Of a DNA stretch of 64,000 bases, positions 25,743-33,655 are shown piece by piece. Source of the stretch: Bradyrhizobiaceae bacterium PARB1 (lineage in GTDB: Bacteria; Pseudomonadota; Alphaproteobacteria; Rhizobiales; Xanthobacteraceae); the NCBI GenBank assembly GCA_002256345.1, contig NKIY01000005.1:376485-440484 (forward strand). The letters are read 5' to 3'. The notes beneath the pieces are model-generated. The model was not told where the DNA came from. It made no database searches and saw only the letters and a list, made by a program, of their open reading frames with translations. The first letter of the stretch is position 1, and each line of letters starts with the position of its first letter. The translations under genes were made by a program, and so were the position numbers.

Positions 25743-27220
25743 CGGCTGTTGTAACCGCCACCGTAGCCGCCACGGCTGTAACCGCCGCCATATCCGCCGC
25801 CGCCATAGATGCGCGGAGGCGGAGCGTAATAGACAGCCGGCGGACGGCGCACCACGATTTCTTCCTCCTCGATCATCTCGCGACGCGGCCGCGTGCGGTC
25901 GACGCGCTTCTTCTGAACATCGGCCTTGGCGGGTTTCTCAGCCTTCTTCGACGCAGGAGCGGCGGGCGGCGCACTGCAGGGACAGGTCGGCGCCGAAGCC
26001 GACGTCAGCGCCGCGATATTGGTCGGCGCAGCCGCGCCCGGCACCGGCTTGTTGCGCACGCGCTCGATCATGCTCCGCGCCGTCACCGCCTGCTCGCTAT
26101 CGGAATATCTGGCCAGGAAAGTCTCGTAGGATGCCACCGTATTGGTGATCACCGCGATATTCCAGGCGACCATCCGATAATGGCGATCGAGCCAATCCCT
26201 GGCCTCCGGGCCGAATGGCGGCGCGGCATAAAGGCTGACAAAAGCCTCATAGGCTTCCACCGAACCGTCGAACACGATCGCATCATGCGCCTGCTGGATC
26301 GGCTTGCCTTTCAATTCCGTCTTCCATTCGTCCGCCGAACGCTTCTTCACAGAAGTCCTGGCGTCGTCCGCGGCGCCTCCGCTGCGGGCGGCGACCTCGA
26401 CATCCGCCTTGGCTTCCAAAGGCTTGGCCTCGCCGGCCGGCGGCTTGATCTCCGCGCTGGCGGCGAAGAAGCGGAAATCGCTCACCAGCGAGGAGCTCTC
26501 CCACGGGGTCTGTCGCCCTTCGGTCGCCAGGTTCACCGCGAGACGCACCTTCTTGAATGCTTCCTCGATGGGAATGCCCGGCTCACGCCCTGCTTTCAGC
26601 AGCGCCGTTGTATAGGGACTGTTGGTACCGCTGCCGTCCTCGGCTTCGGCTCCGGGCGCGGTGGAGAATGACAACAGTGTACCGGGCGCCCCGAACTTCA
26701 CGTCCACATGAGCCAGACCGCGCGGCGCCTTGCTGATGGCAGGGAATGGATTATTGCGGCAGGCATCGAGCAAGATAATGCGGCTCTTGCTCGGCAACGC
26801 GTTCAACGTGTTGAGGATATCGTTGAGGCGCACCGCCTGCAGCGTGACGTCAATCTCGCGCTTGGGATCGATATCCACGGGCATCAGGTAGTTCTCACCA
26901 TCGACCTGGACGCCGTGGCCGGCATAGAACACCAGCGACGTCGTGTCCGGCCCCTTGGCGGCAACGGTGGCAGCAAATTCGCTGAGCTTTGCGCGCAGAT
27001 CGTTCTGCGACAGATCCGATGCCGATTGCACGTCGAAGCCGGCATCGGTGAGCATGGCCGCCATCGCCCTGGCGTCGTTGGCCGGGTTCGGCAAAGGCGT
27101 CACCGCCTTGTAGGCGGATTGCCCGATTACCAGCGCCACCCGGTTTTCGGCGAAGGCGGCGGAACTGCCGAACAGAAACGCGGCTGCGACGACTGCGTGG
27201 CGGACGACAGGACCCATCAT
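25736..27220 (-). CDS. Caspase-family (peptidase C14) protein, exported
   Basis: 494 aa with a Sec signal (cleavage about residue 24, SSAAFA). A caspase-like domain follows: NRVALVIGQSAYKAVTPLPNP, the catalytic His102 in YAGHGVQ, and Cys154 in LDACRNNPF. After about residue 260 comes a charged linker, a segment resembling tandem helical repeats (AYEAFVSLYAAPPFGPEARDWL, ASYETFLARYSDSEQA) and a basic stretch. It ends in a Gly/Tyr-rich tail (GGGGYGGGYSRGGYGGGY). Such periplasmic metacaspase-like proteins are common in Bradyrhizobium relatives; substrates are unknown. Confidence 0.9.
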   Translation of the reverse strand: MMGPVVRHAVVAAAFLFGSSAAFAENRVALVIGQSAYKAVTPLPNPANDARAMAAMLTDAGFDVQSASDLSQNDLRAKLSEFAATVAAKGPDTTSLVFYAGHGVQVDGENYLMPVDIDPKREIDVTLQAVRLNDILNTLNALPSKSRIILLDACRNNPFPAISKAPRGLAHVDVKFGAPGTLLSFSTAPGAEAEDGSGTNSPYTTALLKAGREPGIPIEEAFKKVRLAVNLATEGRQTPWESSSLVSDFRFFAASAEIKPPAGEAKPLEAKADVEVAARSGGAADDARTSVKKRSADEWKTELKGKPIQQAHDAIVFDGSVEAYEAFVSLYAAPPFGPEARDWLDRHYRMVAWNIAVITNTVASYETFLARYSDSEQAVTARSMIERVRNKPVPGAAAPTNIAALTSASAPTCPCSAPPAAPASKKAEKPAKADVQKKRVDRTRPRREMIEEEEIVVRRPPAVYYAPPPRIYGGGGYGGGYSRGGYGGGYNSRY

Positions 27221-27391
27221 CGAACGACCTCCCCGGCCGGGCCGGCATGCGCGACGGATCAGTCCCGTCGGGCTGCAAGAAATCAGGCCGCCCTCGCGCC
27301 AACAATGCGACGGGCCGCCGCGACTTGCCTTTGGTCGCGATGAGGATCGGCGCGGTTCATGGCGAACCGCGCATCGGCCGCATTTAGCGGG

Positions 27392-27649
27392 TTATTTCTT
27401 CTTGGCTGCCGGCGCAGGCGCCGGTGCCTGAGCCGGCGCGACTCCGCCCCACGGATCGTATTTCTGTTTGGGGTCCGGAATGCGCTCGAGAGCCGCCTTG
27501 TAGGCTTTGTCATCGGGCTTGGGCTTTTCAGGCGGATTGGCGTGCGGGCTTTTTTCCTCGCCGCCGCCACGCCGCTGTGCCGATGCCGGCGTCGCAACCG
27601 ACGTCGCGATCAGGGCCAGAGCGGCTGCTGCAAGAACAAGTGCTTTCAT
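27392..27649 (-). CDS. Small secreted protein with DPWG motif, paralogue 2
   Basis: 85 aa from the ATG at 27649, which has GGAGG 7 nt upstream. Sec signal MKALVLAAAALALIATSVATPASAQ. The mature part is basic and proline-rich, with DKAYKAALERIPDPKQKYDPWGGV and a tail APAQAPAPAPAAKKK. It is clearly related to the 24530-24799 protein through the motif A-Y-(K/R)-x2-L-x2-IPD-x-K-x3-DPWG-x-V. It is also rich in Pro/Lys like cell-wall or DNA-associated proteins, but no function is known. Confidence 0.8.
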   Translation of the reverse strand: MKALVLAAAALALIATSVATPASAQRRGGGEEKSPHANPPEKPKPDDKAYKAALERIPDPKQKYDPWGGVAPAQAPAPAPAAKKK

Positions 27650-27782
27650 ATGAGGTCCTCCATATCCTTGATAGCGCGGCGCCAGCGTCATTTTCCAGTC
27701 CCTATTGAGCCTTTGTTGCGGCCCCCTGCACCGGCGTAGGGCTTGCTATCCTTGAAATCGTGACATTTTTCAGGACGTATTG

Positions 27783-29066
27783 GTGAATGCAGGATTTCCA
27801 GAACGGCTCGCATTGCGCGTGGGCGCAAACCAGATCTTGGCATCTTTGGTCTATCGTCCGTCCGTTGAGGGGAAACGGGACGTGGTCGATCTCACCGATT
27901 TCATGGCTGGTCACGGCAGCGACGGACCGAAGGTGCAGCAGCACTCACCCGTGGCCCTGTGCGCTGTGCCCGCGAAACTGACAGAGCTCCCGGTCGATGC
28001 CTGGCGCGCGCTGCAAGCATGTGCCGTCGAGCCCAATGGCTATTACCTCGCCGATTGGGAACTGGCGGTGAATGCCTCGGCGTATGGCCTGACCGACGTC
28101 TCGGCCCTCACGGCCTGGAGCGACGCCGGCTTGATCGGCCTGCTTCCTGTTGTCTCTCTCCGTCGCGCCCACCGGTTGCCGCTACCCGTGCTGGTCAATG
28201 CCGATGCCTATGGCACGCTGTCGACACCGCTGCTCGACCGTAACGCGGCACATGAGGCAACTGCGGCCTTGTTCGCACAGGCCCGCCAGAGCGGCGCCCG
28301 CGCCGTCGTCCTTCACAGCGTCTCGCTGGAAGGCCCGGCAATGGCGGCGATGCGCGATGTCCTGGCCAAGGAGGGGATATCGCCACGCATCATCACCTCG
28401 CATGTCCGCGCCAGCCTCGACGCGACCCGGGATGCAGAGGACGTGCTGCGCGACGGGCTCGGACCCAAAAAGCTGAAAGAACTGCGCCGCCAGCGCAACC
28501 GCCTCGCAGAGCATGGCGCGGTCACCTTCCATCTCGCCCGCACGCACTCCGAAGTCGCCGCCGCACTGGATGCATTTCTCGCGCTGGAAGCCAGCGGCTG
28601 GAAAGGCAAGCGCGGTACGGCGCTGCAACAGCGCCCCGGCGATGAAACCTTCATCCGCCGGGCAACGAGCGCCCTCGCCGCCCGCGGCCAGTGCGAGATC
28701 GTGACATTGAAGGTCGGCGACGCCGCGGTGGCGTCAGGCGTGATGATCCGTCACCTCGACCGCGCCTATTACTTCAAGATCGGCATCGATGAGCGTTTTG
28801 CCAAATTCTCACCGGGCGTTCAGCTTACGCTCGACGTGACACGACACCTCTGCGCCGATCCCGCCATTGCATCCGCAGATTCCACCGCAGCCCCCGGCCA
28901 TCCGATGATCGATCCAATCTGGCGCGAACGCCTCGCGATCGGCGACGTGGTGCTACCCTTGAGAAAGAACGATCCAGTGGCCGCGTTGACCTATGCAGCG
29001 CTGGCGCTGCGGCATCGCGCGCGCGAACAGGCGAAGCGCATGATGCGTCGCCTGCGCGGGCGCTAG
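27783..29066 (+). CDS. GNAT-fold acetyltransferase, CelD/BcsL-like (Acetyltransf_6)
   Basis: About 427 aa. The central part resembles Acetyltransf_6 proteins: GLGPKKLKELRRQRNRLAEHG, then ALDAFLALEASGWKGKRGTA, LKVGDAAVASGVMIRHLDRAYYFKIGIDERFAKFSPGVQL and the C-terminal region with a conserved ADSTAAPGHPMID. Members have been linked to polysaccharide biosynthesis. The start is uncertain: GTG at 27783 stands 7 nt after AGGA, TTG at 27780 is an alternative, and a later ATG at 27903 is possible. The first 40 residues therefore have low confidence. Confidence 0.85.
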   Translation: MNAGFPERLALRVGANQILASLVYRPSVEGKRDVVDLTDFMAGHGSDGPKVQQHSPVALCAVPAKLTELPVDAWRALQACAVEPNGYYLADWELAVNASAYGLTDVSALTAWSDAGLIGLLPVVSLRRAHRLPLPVLVNADAYGTLSTPLLDRNAAHEATAALFAQARQSGARAVVLHSVSLEGPAMAAMRDVLAKEGISPRIITSHVRASLDATRDAEDVLRDGLGPKKLKELRRQRNRLAEHGAVTFHLARTHSEVAAALDAFLALEASGWKGKRGTALQQRPGDETFIRRATSALAARGQCEIVTLKVGDAAVASGVMIRHLDRAYYFKIGIDERFAKFSPGVQLTLDVTRHLCADPAIASADSTAAPGHPMIDPIWRERLAIGDVVLPLRKNDPVAALTYAALALRHRAREQAKRMMRRLRGR

Positions 29067-29069
29067 CTG

Positions 29070-29735
29070 CTATTCCGCGGCCTGGGCATTGATCTCCGCC
29101 GAGACCTGCCGGATCGCCCGCGCCAGCTTCTCCGGATCCTGCGCACCCGACACCGCATATTTCTGCGCGAAGACATAGGTTGGCACGCCGGAAATGCCCT
29201 TGTCGGACGCCTCCTTGGCTTGCGCGGAGATACGCTCGACATCCTCGTCGGTCGCAAGACGGCGGCGGACATCATCGGCATCAAGACCGATATCGGCCGC
29301 GGCCTGAACCAATGTTTCCGTCTGGGTCAGATCGCCACCGTCGCGGAAATACAATTCCATCAGCTTCTGCTTCATCTCCGCGGATTTGCCCATGGCATCC
29401 GCCCACAGGATCAGGCGATGGCAATCGGTCGTGTTGGGCTGGCGCTTCACTGAATCGGGTTTGTAGCTCAGCCCCTCCTCGTCTGCCGCGGCGACGACGC
29501 GCTGGGCGATGCCCTTGTAGGCGTCCACCGAGCCGAACTTGGTCTCGAGATAGGTCGAGCGATCGATGCCCTCGGGCGGGATCCAGGGATTGAGAAAGAA
29601 AGGCCGCCAGTTCACGTGAACGGGGACGTCGGCGGCCAGCGCAATCGCATTCTCGATGCGGCGCTTGCCGATATAGCACCACGGGCAAACCACGTCGGAA
29701 ACGATATCGATCTGAAGCGGCTTGATGGCGCTCAT
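29070..29735 (-). CDS. DsbA-family oxidoreductase, FrnE-like
   Basis: 221 aa from MSAIKPLQIDIVSD (29735), with GGGAGG upstream; a longer frame to 29786 is unlikely. Thioredoxin fold with CPWC at residues 17-20 (VSDVVCPWCYIGKRR) and no signal peptide, as in cytoplasmic FrnE-type proteins. The C-terminal block GISGVPTYVFAQKYAVSGAQDPE holds the cis-Pro. Proposed roles in the family include thiol-disulfide exchange and isomerase-like reactions in polyketide or oxidative stress pathways. It converges with the acetyltransferase, 3 bp apart. Confidence 0.92.
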   Translation of the reverse strand: MSAIKPLQIDIVSDVVCPWCYIGKRRIENAIALAADVPVHVNWRPFFLNPWIPPEGIDRSTYLETKFGSVDAYKGIAQRVVAAADEEGLSYKPDSVKRQPNTTDCHRLILWADAMGKSAEMKQKLMELYFRDGGDLTQTETLVQAAADIGLDADDVRRRLATDEDVERISAQAKEASDKGISGVPTYVFAQKYAVSGAQDPEKLARAIRQVSAEINAQAAE

Positions 29736-29810
29736 GGCGGCCTCCCTGCATTCTTGGTTGACCACAAATAGGCCGCGCGGGTCCATGCGGCAAGGCCGCG
29801 GTTCCCGCCC

Positions 29811-30623
29811 CTAGGCCGTGTCGGCCAGCGTCCGCAGCTTTTGCGTGGTCACGGCATCGGCCGGAAAAAAGGTCTCGATGGCGATTTCGGCGAGCGTGAT
29901 ATCCAGCGGCGTGCCAAAGGTCATGGTGGTGGAGATGAAACTCAAGACATCGTTGCCGAGCCTCATGCGAAACGGCACCACCACACTGTCCGCCGCGATC
30001 GGCGCCGAGCGGGCCGGCACTGGATAGGTTTTCAGCTCCTGATACAGCTTGATCAGTTCAGGATCGGCCGTCGCCTCGCATTGCCGGTGCAGGCGTTCCA
30101 GCAGATGCGCGCACCACTCTCCGAGATTGACAGTGCGCGCCGCAAGGCCCTGCGGATGGAAGCTGAGCCGCAATACATTGAGCGGCGGGGCCAGTAATTC
30201 AGCGGGAATGCCCGCGAGCAGCGGCATCACCATGCCGTTCGCCGACACCAGATTCCAGTGCCGGTCCACGGCCAGCGCCGGATGCGGCTCATGGGCTTTC
30301 AGCACCACGTCGATCGCCTGCCGTGCCGATGCGAGCACGGGATCGTCCAGCTTTCGTTGCGGAAAGGCCGGTGCAAAGCCTGCGGCAACGAGCAGCACAT
30401 TGCGCTCCCGCAAGGGTACGTCGAGCCGTTCGGCGAGGCGCAGCACCATGTCGCGCGACGGCGCCGCACGGCCGGTTTCGACGAAGCTGAGATGGCGCGT
30501 GGAAATCTCCGCATCGCCGGCAAGATCGAGCTGGCTGAGACGCCGTCGCTGACGCCATTCGCGCAAGTGGTCGCCGATGGCCATGGGCCGGCTGGGAGCG
30601 GAGGTTGCAAGCTGTGTGGTCAT
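29811..30623 (-). CDS. XRE-family regulator with MmyB-like ligand domain
   Basis: 270 aa. An N-terminal helix-turn-helix of the Xre/Cro type (IGDHLREWRQRRRLSQLDLAGDAEISTRHLSFVETGRAAPS, about 16-56) is followed by a domain similar to MmyB regulators (HPALAVDRHWNLVSANGMVMPLLAG ... VLRLSFHPQGLAARTVNLGEW ... TPLDITLAEIAIETFFPAD). This second domain binds small hydrophobic ligands in characterised relatives. It is divergent from the membrane gene at 30739 with 115 bp between, making that gene the first candidate target. Confidence 0.9.
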   Translation of the reverse strand: MTTQLATSAPSRPMAIGDHLREWRQRRRLSQLDLAGDAEISTRHLSFVETGRAAPSRDMVLRLAERLDVPLRERNVLLVAAGFAPAFPQRKLDDPVLASARQAIDVVLKAHEPHPALAVDRHWNLVSANGMVMPLLAGIPAELLAPPLNVLRLSFHPQGLAARTVNLGEWCAHLLERLHRQCEATADPELIKLYQELKTYPVPARSAPIAADSVVVPFRMRLGNDVLSFISTTMTFGTPLDITLAEIAIETFFPADAVTTQKLRTLADTA

Positions 30624-30738
30624 GGCAAAAAACTAACACGCAGCTTTTCGTGCTTCCATGACCTGCGAGGTAATCGATTTGCCTCCACGACACGGACATC
30701 TTCGGGACATCGCAACCGGTCACCCGAGGAGAACGACC

Positions 30739-31137
30739 ATGATCAATCCGTCTTTGCTGCTCCGCCGCGCCATCCAGATCGACGCCGTCGTCAGCGGCGC
30801 CATGGCCATGCTGCTGACTTTCGCCGCCGGCGTTCTGGCGCCGCTGCTGCAACTGCCGGAAGCGTTGCTGCTGGAATCCGGCCTGTTCCTGATCGCTTAT
30901 GTGGCCCTGATCGGCTGGCTCGGACTGCGCGCCACCATGCCGAGGCTGCTGGTGCTGGCCATCATCATCGGCAACGCCGCCTGGACACTCGGCAGCATCG
31001 GGCTGCTGTTCTCGGGCGCTGTGAGCCCGAACCTGCTCGGCCAGCTTTTCGTCGCCGCGCAGGCGATCGCGGTGGGCGTGTTCGCGGAACTGCAGTTTAT
31101 CGGCCTGCGCAAGAGCAGCGCGGTGCAGGTGGCGTGA
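30739..31137 (+). CDS. Four-helix integral membrane protein
   Basis: 132 aa from the ATG at 30739 with AGGAGAA upstream. Four hydrophobic segments: AVVSGAMAMLLTFAAGVLAPLL, ALLLESGLFLIAYVALIGWL, LLVLAIIIGNAAWTLGSIGLLF and LGQLFVAAQAIAVGVFAELQFI. No family recognised beyond the general type of small rhizobial membrane proteins. It is divergent from the MmyB-like regulator, so regulated expression is likely. A 12-bp hairpin follows at 31171-31198. Confidence 0.75.
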   Translation: MINPSLLLRRAIQIDAVVSGAMAMLLTFAAGVLAPLLQLPEALLLESGLFLIAYVALIGWLGLRATMPRLLVLAIIIGNAAWTLGSIGLLFSGAVSPNLLGQLFVAAQAIAVGVFAELQFIGLRKSSAVQVA

Positions 31138-31170
31138 GCCGGGAGCTCACAAGCTTATCGTACACTCCTC

Positions 31171-31198
31171 TTCACCTCTCCCCGGCGGGAGAGGTGAA
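31171..31198. terminator. Hairpin between convergent genes
   Basis: TTCACCTCTCCC (31171-31182), loop CGGC, GGGAGAGGTGAA (31187-31198): a perfect 12-bp stem with no T tract on either side. It may act as a weak terminator or mRNA 3' end. Confidence 0.5.
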
Positions 31199-31208
31199 GT
31201 AAAGCGCT

Positions 31209-31883
31209 CTACGCCTTCCTGGACTTAGCGTTGCCGGCCTTCGCCTTCTTACCGACAGCCTTGGCCTTACCAGCCTTGGCCTTACCAACCTTGGCTTTCA
31301 CCTTACCAGCCGCAGCCTTCGGCGCTTTCTTCAGCGCCTTCTTGACGTCAGCCTTCTTGGCCTTCGCCTTGTCCTTCTTGCGCTTGGCCTTCTCGGCCTG
31401 CTTGGCTTCCTTGCGCTCGGCCTTTTCCTTGGCCTTTGCCTTTTCAGCGCGAAGCTTCGCGCGCTTCTTCTTGCGCTTCGTTTCGCAGCCCTCGCACTTG
31501 CAACCGATGGGCTTCAGATATTCTTTGAAATATTCCGTACCGTAGTCGTAGTTGATCTCCTCGCCCGGCTCGATCTTCTTGATTGAGCGGATGATGATCT
31601 TCTTCTTCGCCGGGTTGACGTCGGACTCGGCGTTCGGCTTGCAGGAATGATTGATGTAACGCGCGACATTCTTGCGGATCGAGCCGTCGACGGTCCAGCG
31701 CTTGCTGATCTGGAACAGATACTTGTTCTCGATCGCGTCGTGCTTCTCGTTCTTCGAATCGAGCAGCGGACCGAAATACTGGATGATCTTCACGCCCTTC
31801 TTGATCGGCTGGGTGGCGAACAGGCCGAGGCCTGTCTTGGAACGACCGATGCGATAGGGCTTGGTGTCGGTGGAGACTGGCAT
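31209..31883 (-). CDS. SET-domain lysine methyltransferase with histone-H1-like tail
   Basis: 224 aa in two parts. Residues 1-133 form a compact SET domain: YRIGRSKTGLGLFATQPIKKG at the start, NHSCKPN (78-84), GEEINYDYG (107-115), and a post-SET Cys cluster (C128, C130, C133). Residues 135-224 are almost only Lys, Ala and Glu, later Lys/Ala/Gly/Val, and resemble histone H1 or chlamydial Hc-type nucleoid proteins. The first part predicts S-adenosylmethionine-dependent lysine methylation; the tail predicts DNA/RNA binding or self-methylation. A small Lys/Arg-rich protein is encoded 103 bp upstream on the same strand. Confidence 0.9.
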   Translation of the reverse strand: MPVSTDTKPYRIGRSKTGLGLFATQPIKKGVKIIQYFGPLLDSKNEKHDAIENKYLFQISKRWTVDGSIRKNVARYINHSCKPNAESDVNPAKKKIIIRSIKKIEPGEEINYDYGTEYFKEYLKPIGCKCEGCETKRKKKRAKLRAEKAKAKEKAERKEAKQAEKAKRKKDKAKAKKADVKKALKKAPKAAAGKVKAKVGKAKAGKAKAVGKKAKAGNAKSRKA

Positions 31884-31986
31884 GAGGCGGGAACTGGCAC
31901 GACTGAAGGAATGATCTCGTCTTCTAGATCGATTCCACCGCCCGTGCCAGCGGCGCGCCGGCCACAGGCTGCGCTAATTCGCAGCG

Positions 31987-32202
31987 TCATGCGCGCTTGG
32001 TGGGCTGCTTTGCCGGCTTCTTTTTCGCCGATGTCGCCACGTGCATATTGTCCACGAGATTGGGATACGGCCGACCGGCGCGTTTCGCACGCGCCCTGGC
32101 CGCAGCCTTCTGGGCCGGCGTGAGGTGCTTGGATGCTTTACCCGCACGTTTGCGCGGATTGGGGCGCTTCCAGGGAGCCTTGCGCGTGGTCGTCGTTGCC
32201 AT
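31987..32202 (-). CDS. Small very basic protein (71 aa)
   Basis: A 71-aa protein with about 30% Lys+Arg: MATTTTRKAPWKRPNPRKR, then SKHLTPAQKAAARARAKRAG, RPYPNLVDNMHV and a Lys/Pro tail. It has no signal peptide or membrane segment and resembles small DNA- or ribosome-associated proteins; the LTPAQKAAARARAKRAG stretch would form a basic helix. No strong ribosome site is visible. It is upstream of the SET methyltransferase on the same strand and is a natural candidate substrate, which is inference only. Confidence 0.62.
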   Translation of the reverse strand: MATTTTRKAPWKRPNPRKRAGKASKHLTPAQKAAARARAKRAGRPYPNLVDNMHVATSAKKKPAKQPTKRA

Positions 32203-32241
32203 ACGCGGTCAACGCGCATCAGGACGCGAAGTTTCCGGTCC

Positions 32242-32964
32242 TTATTGCGGCGGCGGCACGCTGATTTTCAACATTTCGACGAAAAGCACTTCCGCATCCG
32301 GCCTCCCCGGCAGCCGATCGAGCATATAGTCAAGCCGCCCGGCCAGCACGAGCATGGCAAATCCGTGCGCCAACGACCACGTGCGCGCAATCTGTGCCGC
32401 CTGCTGCATCGACAAGGCGTCGGTTGCGACATCGCCGGAATGAACGATGCCGACCACCTGGGCGAGGCTTGCAAAGGAAACATTGCTTGCGTCCTTCAGC
32501 GCCGGGCGGTTCATGTCGAGCCGTTCGGTGCGGAACATCAATTGATACATGCCAGGCTGCGCGCGGGCATAAGCGAGGTAAGCGCGCGCACGGGCGAGCG
32601 AGCGTTCGATCGGCGTCGCGCCGGTGGCGCTGGCCGCCGTGAGGCTGGCGTTGAAATTGCGGAAACCGACAGCGGCGAGTTCGCTGAGCAAACCCGTGAG
32701 ATCGCCGAAGTGATGGGTCGGCGCGGCATGCGAAACACCGGCTTCCCGGGCGACCGCGCGAAGTGTCAGCCCGGGCAGCGAATCTCGCTCCAGAACGGTT
32801 TGCGCGGCTTTCAGCAGCGCGACGTGTAAGTCCCCGTGATGATAGGGAGATTCCGCCCCGGACGGCTTCCTCGTCGATTTTTCGCCGTGCGGCTTCGCAG
32901 CGGCAGATTTGCGGCGAGGTTGCGGCGGCCTCCGCGCGGCCTTGATGCGAGATGTCTTTGCCAT
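32242..32964 (-). CDS. TetR-family regulator with WHG-type C-terminal domain
   Basis: 240 aa. A basic, disordered N-terminus (1-38) precedes a TetR helix-turn-helix: YHHGDLHVALLKAAQTVLER, LTLRAVAREAGVSHAAPTHHFGDLTGLLSELA (about 41-96). The C-terminal part (RARAYLAYARAQPGMYQLMFR) is like the WHG domain of this subgroup. It is divergent from two membrane protein genes, and two copies of a palindrome lie in the 118-bp spacer, so autoregulation and control of 33083-34209 are likely. Confidence 0.92.
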   Translation of the reverse strand: MAKTSRIKAARRPPQPRRKSAAAKPHGEKSTRKPSGAESPYHHGDLHVALLKAAQTVLERDSLPGLTLRAVAREAGVSHAAPTHHFGDLTGLLSELAAVGFRNFNASLTAASATGATPIERSLARARAYLAYARAQPGMYQLMFRTERLDMNRPALKDASNVSFASLAQVVGIVHSGDVATDALSMQQAAQIARTWSLAHGFAMLVLAGRLDYMLDRLPGRPDAEVLFVEMLKISVPPPQ

Positions 32965-32983
32965 GACCGCTTATAGGCAGCTA

Positions 32984-33001
32984 TTTTGACAGTGTAAAGA
33001 T
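32984..33001. promoter_or_regulatory. TetR operator candidate, imperfect copy
   Basis: TTTTGAC-AGT-GTAAAGAT: the right half GTAAAGAT is identical to that of the site at 33037-33055. It overlaps the region just before the TetR start. Confidence 0.55.
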
Positions 33002-33036
33002 TTCGCTTGACGGCCCGCCCGCACGAGACTAAACGC

Positions 33037-33055
33037 ATCTTTACATCGTAAAGAT
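33037..33055. promoter_or_regulatory. TetR operator candidate, perfect copy
   Basis: ATCTTTAC-ATC-GTAAAGAT, 8-bp arms and a 3-bp centre, 28 bp before the start of the membrane gene at 33083. Confidence 0.7.
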
Positions 33056-33082
33056 AAACAGTAACGGCACTCGGAAAACGCC

Positions 33083-33655
33083 ATGGCCGCCTTTCTCATT
33101 CTCGCACCGTTCGGCACCTTTGCCTTGCTCATGCTGGTCGCCTCCGCGACCATGAGCCTGTTCGCAGCAGCGGCGCTGGCGCTCGGCATCGTCATCTGGG
33201 ACGTCGCCCGCGGCGGCTCGGTGAAGATGCTGGCAGCCGGCTCCGTGCTGCTGTTCGCCGCCATCGGTTGCTACGTCACGCTGATCGACGGCAACTGGAG
33301 CCGCACGGCCCTGCATCTGGCGGTCGATCTCGGCGTGCTGGCGATCGCACTGCTGTCGCTCGCGATCCGCGCGCCCTTCACGCTGCAATATGCACGCGAG
33401 CAGGTGGATATCGAGACCACGAAACTGCCGGGCTTCCTGGCGGCGAATTACGTGATCACCTGGGCGTGGACATTCGCCTTCGTGGCAATGCTGCTGGCGG
33501 ACATGTTGGTGATATTCGTGCCGGGTATTCCGCTCTGGATCGGTTTCGCCATTGCCTTCGCGGCCCGCAACGCGGCGCTGTACTTCACAAAATGGTACCC
33601 GCAATATCGGCGCGGGAAAGACGTTGCCGCGAAACTCTCTGGAGACCTGCGATGA
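33083..33655 (+). CDS. Integral membrane protein paired with YciB-like gene
   Basis: 190 aa with about five or six membrane segments (for example FLILAPFGTFALLMLVASAT, MLAAGSVLLFAAIGCYVTLI, LGVLAIALLSLAIR, YVITWAWTFAFVAMLLADMLVIF, IGFAIAFAARNAALYF). No named family recognised. The stop overlaps the start of the YciB-like gene (ATGA), so the two are made together. The promoter region carries two TetR operator candidates, and the gene is divergent from the regulator. Confidence 0.78.
   Translation: MAAFLILAPFGTFALLMLVASATMSLFAAAALALGIVIWDVARGGSVKMLAAGSVLLFAAIGCYVTLIDGNWSRTALHLAVDLGVLAIALLSLAIRAPFTLQYAREQVDIETTKLPGFLAANYVITWAWTFAFVAMLLADMLVIFVPGIPLWIGFAIAFAARNAALYFTKWYPQYRRGKDVAAKLSGDLR

Noticed and set aside
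31209-31470. The Lys/Ala-rich end of the SET gene as a sequencing or assembly artefact
   Set aside because: The units vary (KAKAK, KAEKAK, KKADVKK, GKAKAVGKK) and the frame stays open, which looks like genuine low-complexity coding sequence.
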